Below, in pieces: positions 52,927-60,421 of a DNA stretch of 64,000 nt; the first letter of the stretch is position 1; each line of letters begins with the position of its first letter. Source of the stretch: Acidithiobacillus sulfurivorans (GTDB lineage: Bacteria; Pseudomonadota; Gammaproteobacteria; Acidithiobacillales; Acidithiobacillaceae); contig NZ_JAAOMP010000088.1 in assembly GCF_018853815.1 (NCBI RefSeq), forward strand, positions 1-64,000, in the 5' to 3' direction. Under the pieces are notes generated by a model. It ran no database searches. It was given only the letters and a program-made list of their open reading frames with translations, and had not been told where the DNA came from. Position numbers and translations under genes: made by a program.

Positions 52927-54297
52927 ATGGGCTATGTATTCAAAAATTATGGCTATGCTTTTTCTGTTGAACGAGCGGTGCAAAAGATTATCCAAGCGCA
53001 AGCACGCGGATACGGAACGATTCGCGCTAAACGGATTCGGCTAAAGTATTTTGTCCGTTTTGTGCAAGTAGAGGGCATTACCGATCTCGAGAAAGTGAAA
53101 TTTTCGGATCTCCAACATTTTGCCCAGCAGATACAACAATTGATGCAAGAGAATGATTGGTCCCCAGCCTATGCCCAGAACATTATCAGTGATGCCAATC
53201 GATTGCTGGGATTCGTCCGCAAGCAGCGGGCATTCCGGTTGTCGCCATCTACTTACACTGGGAAAAGACCCTGGACCCGCACGGCCCCGCCCACCGGAAT
53301 GGAACTCGTAGGCGTACTCTCTTGCGTGGAGGAAATGCGGAATCGAGGGTTACAGCGTTGTGCCCTGATTGTGCTAATGGCGCGCATATTTGGAATGCGC
53401 CTCCGAGAAACCGTACTTGCGGATATCCCTCGGCTATACCGTGAGGCGATGCGGCAGGGAACCATCAATGTGCAGGAAGGCACTAAAGGTGGCCGGAAAG
53501 TAGAGCGCAAGATAATTATTGATGCCTACGGGTTAGAGATCCTCAATGAGGCTAAAGACCTTTGCAAAGCAACCAATTCCCATTGTCTGATTCCACCTGA
53601 TCAGAATTACATTATGTTTATCCGTCGCGAGGTGGCCCGAGCTAGGACCATTCTTAAAGATCATGGAATAAAAGGGTATCATGACCTCCGGAGCAGCTAC
53701 GCGTGTGAGCGGTATCAGTCAATCACCCTCGCTGCTGCACCGGTTTTTGCGGGTGGGAGAGGGGTTTCGCGGAACCTGGATACCGCAGCCCGGGAAGTCA
53801 TCAGTAAGGAACTGGGACACAATCGCACAGAAGTGCTCAATGCATACATCGGTGCGCGTCGACCGACGGAATATCAACGACAACAAGAGCTGAAAGAGCG
53901 AAAGATGGAGCGTCGCGAGATGCAAGATCTACGGGCACCGATTACGGCCTCATCACTAGCGTTTTTGCTGGCGAGGTACTTTCGTGGATCCAAAAAAGAG
54001 CGGGCCGTGCATGTGAAGCGGGTATGTGCGCTAGTGCTGCCTTATTGTCAAGCAGCCCACATCCAATACCTGCATCAGATCACCCTGCAAGCCGTTGAAC
54101 AAATGGTACATGCGCATCGGTTGGGGCGTCAGCTGAGCGAGAAGACCCAAAAGGATTATTTATTCTCTATGCTCAGGTTGGTGCATGCCCTGGGCCATCC
54201 GGAGTGGGAGCAGGAACTGCGGAATTTTTGCAGTTTGCCGAAATCTACGGTTGCGGGGAGACGGTTGAATATCAATCGGCGGCAAAGTCGGGGCTAA
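52927..54297 (+). CDS. Integrase-domain protein (second tyrosine recombinase-like)
   Basis: A 456-residue protein. An N-terminal SAM-like domain (from KIIQAQARGYGTIRAKR) precedes a catalytic domain with Arg in FGMRLRE, Lys in GGRKVER, His-x-x-Arg in HDLRSSYA, and ELGHNRTEVLNAYIG carrying the late His and Tyr. A C-terminal region of about 90 residues (SSLAFLLARYFRGSKKER and onward) resembles no domain I know, perhaps another DNA-binding unit. Start 52927 is chosen because GGAGG is nine bases upstream; the open frame extends back to a GTG at 52813. Confidence 0.78.
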   Translation: MGYVFKNYGYAFSVERAVQKIIQAQARGYGTIRAKRIRLKYFVRFVQVEGITDLEKVKFSDLQHFAQQIQQLMQENDWSPAYAQNIISDANRLLGFVRKQRAFRLSPSTYTGKRPWTRTAPPTGMELVGVLSCVEEMRNRGLQRCALIVLMARIFGMRLRETVLADIPRLYREAMRQGTINVQEGTKGGRKVERKIIIDAYGLEILNEAKDLCKATNSHCLIPPDQNYIMFIRREVARARTILKDHGIKGYHDLRSSYACERYQSITLAAAPVFAGGRGVSRNLDTAAREVISKELGHNRTEVLNAYIGARRPTEYQRQQELKERKMERREMQDLRAPITASSLAFLLARYFRGSKKERAVHVKRVCALVLPYCQAAHIQYLHQITLQAVEQMVHAHRLGRQLSEKTQKDYLFSMLRLVHALGHPEWEQELRNFCSLPKSTVAGRRLNINRRQSRG

Positions 54298-54405
54298 TCG
54301 GTCATTTCGGCTTTGAGTGACGACGATCGCCACTTAATGTAGTAACCGATGCAGCCCTCTGTGATCCGATCAAATATCGGCAAGATGGTCGCCCCTCTGT
54401 AGTTT

Positions 54406-54849
54406 TTAGTATTTTTTGTACTTCAGGTATTTACCGTTCAAGGTGACTTTAATTCGATCCCCCTGCTCATCTTTTACGCGAGAAATGTCCATGGAGAAAT
54501 CAATAGCGCTCATGATTCCATCACCAAACTCTTCATGGATGAGTTCTTTGATGGTGGTTCCGTATACCTGCAGTATTTCGTAAAAGCGATAAATAGTGGG
54601 ATCTGTGGGGACAGCACTATCCATACACCCGCGTAAAGGAACTTCCTGCAGAATGCGTTCAGCTTCATCGGAGAGGTCAAGCAATTGCTTGATCGTATGA
54701 GCCTGTTTAGCAGATAGCGGCATCTGCCCGAGGAGAGCGGCTGTGCACCATTCCTTGCTACCACCGAGATGAACGCTTATGTCTTTCCAGCTGAGACCGT
54801 GTAAACGCTTTTTTTCTAAAATTAATGAGGTTACATCGATTCTATTCAT
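54406..54849 (-). CDS. cynS: Cyanase (cyanate hydratase)
   Basis: A 147-residue protein that converts cyanate and bicarbonate to ammonia and CO2. The N-terminal helix-turn-helix-like domain (KDISVHLGGSKEWCTAAL) and C-terminal catalytic domain are intact; R88, E91 and S114 match the catalytic Arg-Glu-Ser. The ATG at 54849 has GGAG eight bases upstream. It stands alone on the island between the second recombinase and the defence genes. Confidence 0.93.
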   Translation of the reverse strand: MNRIDVTSLILEKKRLHGLSWKDISVHLGGSKEWCTAALLGQMPLSAKQAHTIKQLLDLSDEAERILQEVPLRGCMDSAVPTDPTIYRFYEILQVYGTTIKELIHEEFGDGIMSAIDFSMDISRVKDEQGDRIKVTLNGKYLKYKKY

Positions 54850-55182
54850 TAAATTTTCTCCATGAATAATACCAATTATCACCAGATGGTACAAAAGCTG
54901 ATTTCAAATAGAAAAAATCCCTCTCGCCCTTAATCTCAAACGCTAAGGCCCCAAATTCATTCTTTATCATTTATGGTACCTTTTCAAGCGCTAAACGCAT
55001 TAGAATATTGTTTAATTTGTTGAAATAGAAATGGTAATTATTACTATCGTATAGATAGATCGGTTCATGGTTATCGCTGGAATTTGTGCAGATACGTTTA
55101 AGTGTCGGTTGGCTCTTGCTATGGACTTCCACAAACATACTTATTTCGGAATGCTGCTAGCTCCAACCGGTTAGGATGACTA
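54850..55182. other. AT-rich intergenic stretch
   Basis: Upstream of cynS and downstream of the helicase gene. Contains TTTATGGTACC and TTGAAATAG-type AT-rich segments likely carrying the cynS promoter. No gene seen. Confidence 0.45.
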
Positions 55183-57270
55183 TTATTTTTGATATTGCAG
55201 ATCATCTAGAAACTCTGACCCTGGTTCTACACCAGTTACGAACAGTGCGTCGCGGGCACGCGTGCAGGCAACATATAACAAGTGCCGCTCGGTATTGTAG
55301 ACTTCTTCAAGGTCGGTGTTGTCGGCGACAGATTCAATGCGTGCCTGCAATGGGATGACCTCATCATCGCATGCCAACACTGCTACGGCGCGGAATTCTA
55401 AACCCTTGGCCAGATGCATGGTGCATAGAGAGGCGTACCCAACCGTGGTCTCGACTTGGCCGTCGAGCACACGGAAAGGCAGCGCCGCCGCTTCAGCCGC
55501 CGCACGGGCGCGATCTATTTCCGTGTCTGAGCGCACAAAGAGGCCGATTTCGTGGGGCGGCATCCCTTCCTCTAATCGTTCCTGAAGCCATTGCGCTATA
55601 GCCGCAGTCTCATCCGCCGTATCCGCAAAGACGCGAATCATCGGTACGGGTCCGTTGAACACGGATATGGTGCCGCGCCGGTCTTCTGTATTGCCATCCA
55701 CGTCCGACACCTCTAGTCCCAGCAAACGATCGGCTTGCATGCGGATCTGATGCGAGGTGCGGTAGTTGATATGCAGGGTGCGGGAACGACCTCGGACGTC
55801 TACTCCCAAGGATTTCCAGGAAAACGGCATTTGGAAAATGCGCTGGCCCAGGTCACCCGCAAAAAATAGCCCATTGCGGCGATCGCCCGATAAAGCGGAG
55901 AGAAAGCGCAACTGCGCTACACCGATGTCCTGCGCTTCATCGATCAATACGTGATCAAAGGGTGGTGCTATACCTGCCGCCCGGCGCTTGATCAGCGCCG
56001 CAGCCAGCTGGGTAAACATAGCCGCAGGCGTAATCAAGCCTTGTGCCGCTAAACGCTGCTGCATCGCCGCAAAAACATCCCACAACGCTGATCGCTGCGC
56101 TTCACTAAGTCGTGTTTTACGACCGAGTCGTTTCACGTCGCGATACGCCTCCCAACTATCGAGTTGCCAGGCATCCACAAGGTCAACCCACTCATTCCGC
56201 ACGAAAGCCAGACTGAACTTCAAGCTATCCGCCGCAGCCACACAGTCCGCCAAGAGATTTTGAATTTGCAGGTGCGTGGCAATCTGTGGCAGGCCATTGC
56301 CAAAAGTTGCGGCGAACAAACGCTCGCCGATGGCATCCATCCCCGCCACTTCCAAGCGCTCGGCAATGCGGGGCTGGTTGTCGATCAGTCTTCGCAGTTT
56401 TCCGCGCAGGGCATTAGCCAGTGTGTCGGAAAAGGTGGTTAGCAGTACAAGATTCTGTGGGTTGGTACGCGCCAAAAAAACCGCACGATGCAGTGCTACA
56501 ATTGTTTTCCCCGTACCCGCTGAACCAGCTATGCGGGCTGGGCCACGTTCATCTCGCTCCACCCATTGCCGTTGCGCTGGATGTAAAAAAGTCGTCCATT
56601 TATCCCAAGGGGAGGCTAGCGCCCGCTCCAGCTCCTCAATATCGGCCATCACCCGGAAGCGGCGCTGGGCATCAGGATGACTGAAAGGATCAGAATCCTT
56701 CCCCAAGGCGGGAGAAATGCGAGGTGTGCCACCCGTTGCCAGTTCCAACAGGGCCTCGGCTGCTTCGCTAGGCAAATGATCCGTCAGTGCCAACAAAGCG
56801 TCTTCGTCTGCCTGCCGCACATCGGCTATCCATTCGGCGGGCACGCCATAATCCAGCAAGGTGTCGTCCGCATAGTGCGCGAACAAGGCGGGTTTTTGAA
56901 CGGGTGCAGAAGGTTTCGGCGTGATGACCATCTCTTCCACCCGCTCGCGGATTTCCACCCACTGCGCCGCGCCAGTCTTGGGGTGGGTTTCCAGTTTGCG
57001 CCGTTCCGCCCAACGGTAGGCCGGATCGTGGTGATCCACGTAGCATAGCAGCAGGCTGGATGCCGTCTTGTGCACGATCAGACGAATATCGCTGCTCACC
57101 CGTACGGACCAGAAATGTTTATCTCGTGCCTTATCCAGTTTGTGAAAGCTCATACCAGGATTCGCGGGGTTTATTTGCAGGTCGAAGGCGGTGGTCTTGG
57201 CCTGTTTTTGCTCTTCGCCGGTTAATCGGGCGAGGCTGTCGGTGAAGGTATCGGAGATACGGAAGTCCAT
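55183..57270 (-). CDS. RelE-like domain fused to a UvrD/Rep-type superfamily 1 helicase
   Basis: A 695-residue protein. The first 100 or so residues (MDFRISDTFTDSL... DIRLIVHKTASSLLLCYVDHHDPAYRWAERR) resemble a RelE/ParE-type toxin fold. The rest is a UvrD-like helicase with GSAGTGKT (Walker A), LIDEAQD (Walker B), and motifs around LHINYRTSHQIR and TMHLAKGLEFRAVAVL. Start 57270 is chosen because AAGGGATGA lies upstream and the RhuM stop is 7 bases away. Such nuclease- or toxin-helicase fusions are common in defence loci. Confidence 0.75.
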   Translation of the reverse strand: MDFRISDTFTDSLARLTGEEQKQAKTTAFDLQINPANPGMSFHKLDKARDKHFWSVRVSSDIRLIVHKTASSLLLCYVDHHDPAYRWAERRKLETHPKTGAAQWVEIRERVEEMVITPKPSAPVQKPALFAHYADDTLLDYGVPAEWIADVRQADEDALLALTDHLPSEAAEALLELATGGTPRISPALGKDSDPFSHPDAQRRFRVMADIEELERALASPWDKWTTFLHPAQRQWVERDERGPARIAGSAGTGKTIVALHRAVFLARTNPQNLVLLTTFSDTLANALRGKLRRLIDNQPRIAERLEVAGMDAIGERLFAATFGNGLPQIATHLQIQNLLADCVAAADSLKFSLAFVRNEWVDLVDAWQLDSWEAYRDVKRLGRKTRLSEAQRSALWDVFAAMQQRLAAQGLITPAAMFTQLAAALIKRRAAGIAPPFDHVLIDEAQDIGVAQLRFLSALSGDRRNGLFFAGDLGQRIFQMPFSWKSLGVDVRGRSRTLHINYRTSHQIRMQADRLLGLEVSDVDGNTEDRRGTISVFNGPVPMIRVFADTADETAAIAQWLQERLEEGMPPHEIGLFVRSDTEIDRARAAAEAAALPFRVLDGQVETTVGYASLCTMHLAKGLEFRAVAVLACDDEVIPLQARIESVADNTDLEEVYNTERHLLYVACTRARDALFVTGVEPGSEFLDDLQYQK

Positions 57271-57277
57271 CAGTGCT

Positions 57278-58276
57278 TCATCCCTTCGGCTTTTTTGTGG
57301 GTAATTGCCGCACCATGCGATCGAAATCCGACTCGAAACGCTGGTCATCCAGCACCCGGAACTTGTCGAACTCCTGCTCCGCGTGTGCTTTGGCGAGTTC
57401 CGCAGACACTTGGCCCGCCCCCTGCAAAATTGCGCGGTCATTCAGCGTCAGGAAGCCCTCCAGCTTGGTGATCCAGTCCTGCATCGTCATTGCGATACGC
57501 CGCGCCGCCTGGCCTTCGGCAAAGATAAGGTATTGCTCGGCTAGATTATTGAGGGCGCGCAGTTCCTCCTCGCTCAGATAGTTTTTGGCAACTCCCACAT
57601 CGGACTTGCGAATACGTGCGCCTTCCCAAGTCGTCAGACCCATGTTCGGCAATCGGCTATCCGCACGGCTGGTAATCAACCCTGCGGCGGTCTGTCCGTG
57701 GATGGCGTAGTGCACCTTGTTTTGCACCGTGGCGAAAAACTGCTGAGTGAGTGGATGGCGCGCGTCGTAATCCACACTGGTGGCGTAGATATCGGTGATT
57801 TTCTGATAAAAACGCCGCTCACTGGTGCGGATGTCTTGCAGGCGGCGGGTCAGTTCGTCGAAATAATCCCGGCCCTTACCTGGGTTTTTCAGACGCGCGT
57901 CGTCCAGCACGAAGCCCTTGACGATATATTCCTTGAGCTTCTCGTTGGCCCATTGGCGAAAACGTACACCCACCGGGCTGCGCACGCGAAAGCCGAGGGC
58001 GAGGATCATGTCGAGGTTGTAGTGTTCCACCTCGCGGGCCACTTCACGCCCCCCCTCAACTTGAACTGTTCGGAATAACCGAACAGTTGCCGTCGGCGTC
58101 AGTTCCCCATCCTCGAAGATGTGCCTGATGTGTTCGCTGATGGTGCCCTTGGCCTTGCCGAATAATTCCGTCAACTGCTTCTGATTGAGCCACAGCGTTT
58201 CTTCCTCCAGCATCACGTCAATGCGGGTGGAGCCGTCTTCGCTTTGGTAGATTAGGAATTGTTGGGATTTTGTCAT
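57278..58276 (-). CDS. RhuM-family protein (Virulence_RhuM)
   Basis: A 332-residue protein with the RhuM signature: SEDGSTRIDVMLEEETLWLNQKQLTELFGKAKGTISEHIRHIF near the start contains a helix-turn-helix, and YNLDMILALGFRVRSPVGVRFRQWANEKL is the conserved core. Such proteins are found on islands and beside restriction or toxin-antitoxin loci; a biochemical role is not established. It lies directly between the RelA/SpoT gene (14 bases) and the helicase gene. Confidence 0.88.
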   Translation of the reverse strand: MTKSQQFLIYQSEDGSTRIDVMLEEETLWLNQKQLTELFGKAKGTISEHIRHIFEDGELTPTATVRLFRTVQVEGGREVAREVEHYNLDMILALGFRVRSPVGVRFRQWANEKLKEYIVKGFVLDDARLKNPGKGRDYFDELTRRLQDIRTSERRFYQKITDIYATSVDYDARHPLTQQFFATVQNKVHYAIHGQTAAGLITSRADSRLPNMGLTTWEGARIRKSDVGVAKNYLSEEELRALNNLAEQYLIFAEGQAARRIAMTMQDWITKLEGFLTLNDRAILQGAGQVSAELAKAHAEQEFDKFRVLDDQRFESDFDRMVRQLPTKKPKG

Positions 58277-58290
58277 AGTTATATCGTAAG

Positions 58291-59277
58291 TCAGAAGCCG
58301 TCTATGCTTAAGCCAATATCTCCATAGACCGGTCGCAATTCATCTAGCGTTAGCGGCCATAGCTCCTTTGTTACAGTGGGCGAAAGATCCGCCATAAGGT
58401 AAATGAGAAGAATTGCAGATTGGCGATAAAGGTGTCGATCGTTGGCCTTCTGTGCGATCCGGTCAATCACGTATGGCTTACGCTTGAGGAAATCTCTCAG
58501 ACTGCCTTCAATATCTTCATTAAATTTGTCAGTGAACGCGTCGACTATTAATAAATTAGATTTTTGAGATTCTGGAACGAGCTTCACATATTCCCTATAG
58601 ACTCTATCTAGCACAGTTGTTGCATTACGTTCAGACTCTGTGGCATTACCGAGCTCGACCACTACTTGCTCGAAAAAGTCATCGGTGGTTTCGATGAGAG
58701 CCATGCTCCTGGCGATAACTCGCTGTGTTTTAGGTGACGCAGTTCTCTGTGACTTGTATATTGAGTCGTGTGTTAGTTCACTGTGTGCATGTTGTAGTAG
58801 TGTGCGCAGTTGAATTTCACAAGGAGTTCCTTCAGGAATCGTGATGGCACTGACTGTCAAATCGCGAGATGCACGAACAACGTAATGCACTGACTGATAC
58901 GCAAACTCCAAAGGTTTAGCTTCACGCTCTTCTTCGTAATCTCTATCCTTTGATGTGGACCAATTGGTCGATACACTAATGACATCTTCTATTATTTTAA
59001 TATCGCTGGTCAAAAGAACCACAAATCTCATACCAACTTTATCTGTGATTTCAGCGTATGGATCTTGGTAATTTTTCCCCCGGAAAAGTGCTTTATCAAT
59101 CAGCGAATTTATTTCCTTCAGTCGCGGCATTACTGGCATTCTTAAGAACTCACCAATCGTAAGTGGACGAACGGCCGAATCAAGTTCTCCACAAATCTCA
59201 TCCCGCACGAACTTAGCCCATACCTCGTAGATAGGACGATCACTTTCCCATTGGGATTTTATATCAAACTCGTTCAT
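58291..59277 (-). CDS. RelA/SpoT synthetase-domain protein of the island
   Basis: A 328-residue protein with a (p)ppGpp synthetase domain at residues about 45-215: MPRLKEINSLIDKAL, EITDKVGMRFVV, LEFAYQSVHYVV and CEIQLRTLLQHAHSEL are the conserved ATP- and GDP-binding and catalytic segments. No hydrolase, TGS or ACT domains are present. The remaining 110 residues are unique. It starts in a 4-base overlap with the NA37-family gene. Small synthetases in such islands can arrest growth by alarmone or by modifying RNA. Confidence 0.85.
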   Translation of the reverse strand: MNEFDIKSQWESDRPIYEVWAKFVRDEICGELDSAVRPLTIGEFLRMPVMPRLKEINSLIDKALFRGKNYQDPYAEITDKVGMRFVVLLTSDIKIIEDVISVSTNWSTSKDRDYEEEREAKPLEFAYQSVHYVVRASRDLTVSAITIPEGTPCEIQLRTLLQHAHSELTHDSIYKSQRTASPKTQRVIARSMALIETTDDFFEQVVVELGNATESERNATTVLDRVYREYVKLVPESQKSNLLIVDAFTDKFNEDIEGSLRDFLKRKPYVIDRIAQKANDRHLYRQSAILLIYLMADLSPTVTKELWPLTLDELRPVYGDIGLSIDGF

Positions 59278-60362
59278 TCCTGATTCCTGATGCGCCCACG
59301 GATGACGACTTCAGTCCATTTTGGAACTTTACCATCTTCATCGATTTCACCATCAATTGCTCGTATTTGCACTAGTTCCTTAAACCTATCCGCAGGAGCG
59401 GTGAGTTTAACCTCACCTGCGAACGTCACCTTCCGATACTTTAGAGCAGACGAAATATCAGAGGTATCTTTGACTACTGCAACTTGAGGGAAATCTCGTT
59501 CTGTCATATATCGGATATACTCATCCTTCATTTCCGAATTTGGGAAATAATTGTGCGCAAAGTCAGATACTTGCACGGTCACGCTCTGGTCGACCTTTAG
59601 GTACGTCACCAGCGCATTGTGGAGATCAATTTTTTCATCTTCAGACCAATCAAGCTTCTGAATAAACTCTTTGGTGTAGTCATGAAATTCACGGGTTCTT
59701 CGAGCGCTCGTTTCAGGGAAACCACAACCGAGGAAACCTTCATAAAAGTATTGGGCAGCAGTGAGTTTGTTCGAAGCACTGATCTGGTCGTCGTAAATGA
59801 ATGCTTGCCATCCCGCAGGTAACGGGTCGACTGTCTGTGAGTCTTGTTGCAAAAAAATACCAATTTTGTAAAGCTTTGTTTGTGGCGTAAGAAGAAGATC
59901 CTTCAGAAACTGCAAGGAAATAGCGCCATCATCAGTCACTCGCCTGGTAAACCCATTGTGTGTTTCCGCCTTAATCATGCCGACGATACGTTTTGCAGGA
60001 TAACTCGCCGTTCCGGTAAAAACCACCAACACACCGCCAGGTAGATTGCGGCGCATTTGAGCATCGGTTAACTTGTCAGCAATAGTTCGAGAGCGTTCAA
60101 TGAATAGTGCGTCGTCAGCATCCACAAGAAATTTCGCATTGGTGATTGAACTGTCTGGTCCGGTTTGAATGATATCGAGTTCCATGCTTTTGGCAGCACT
60201 ACCCATTGCGCTGTGAATGCGATCGCAAAATGCATCAACCGCTTCCTGATCTAGTATTACGAGTCTTGTTCCGTATTTGGGTGGAACAATGTCACGTTCG
60301 TCAGTTCGTTTATATATTTCATGAATTACGATTCTACTGATAGTTAAGTTATCGAATGACAT
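59274..60362 (-). CDS. NA37/YejK-family nucleoid-associated protein
   Basis: A 362-residue protein of the nucleoid-associated NA37 (YejK/NdpA) family, recognised by SRIVIHEIYKR at the start and the central LVVFTGTASYPAKRIVGMIKAETHNGF segment, and later DFAHNYFPNSEMKDEYIRYM. Core-genome YejK binds DNA and associates with topoisomerase; this island copy overlaps a RelA/SpoT-domain gene and lies behind a restriction operon. AGGGAAAACC precedes the ATG. Confidence 0.78.
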   Translation of the reverse strand: MSFDNLTISRIVIHEIYKRTDERDIVPPKYGTRLVILDQEAVDAFCDRIHSAMGSAAKSMELDIIQTGPDSSITNAKFLVDADDALFIERSRTIADKLTDAQMRRNLPGGVLVVFTGTASYPAKRIVGMIKAETHNGFTRRVTDDGAISLQFLKDLLLTPQTKLYKIGIFLQQDSQTVDPLPAGWQAFIYDDQISASNKLTAAQYFYEGFLGCGFPETSARRTREFHDYTKEFIQKLDWSEDEKIDLHNALVTYLKVDQSVTVQVSDFAHNYFPNSEMKDEYIRYMTERDFPQVAVVKDTSDISSALKYRKVTFAGEVKLTAPADRFKELVQIRAIDGEIDEDGKVPKWTEVVIRGRIRNQE

Positions 60363-60421
60363 TACGGTTTTCCCTCGTGATGTGATGCTCTCTCTTATTG
60401 AGTAGATAACTTAATACCGCC

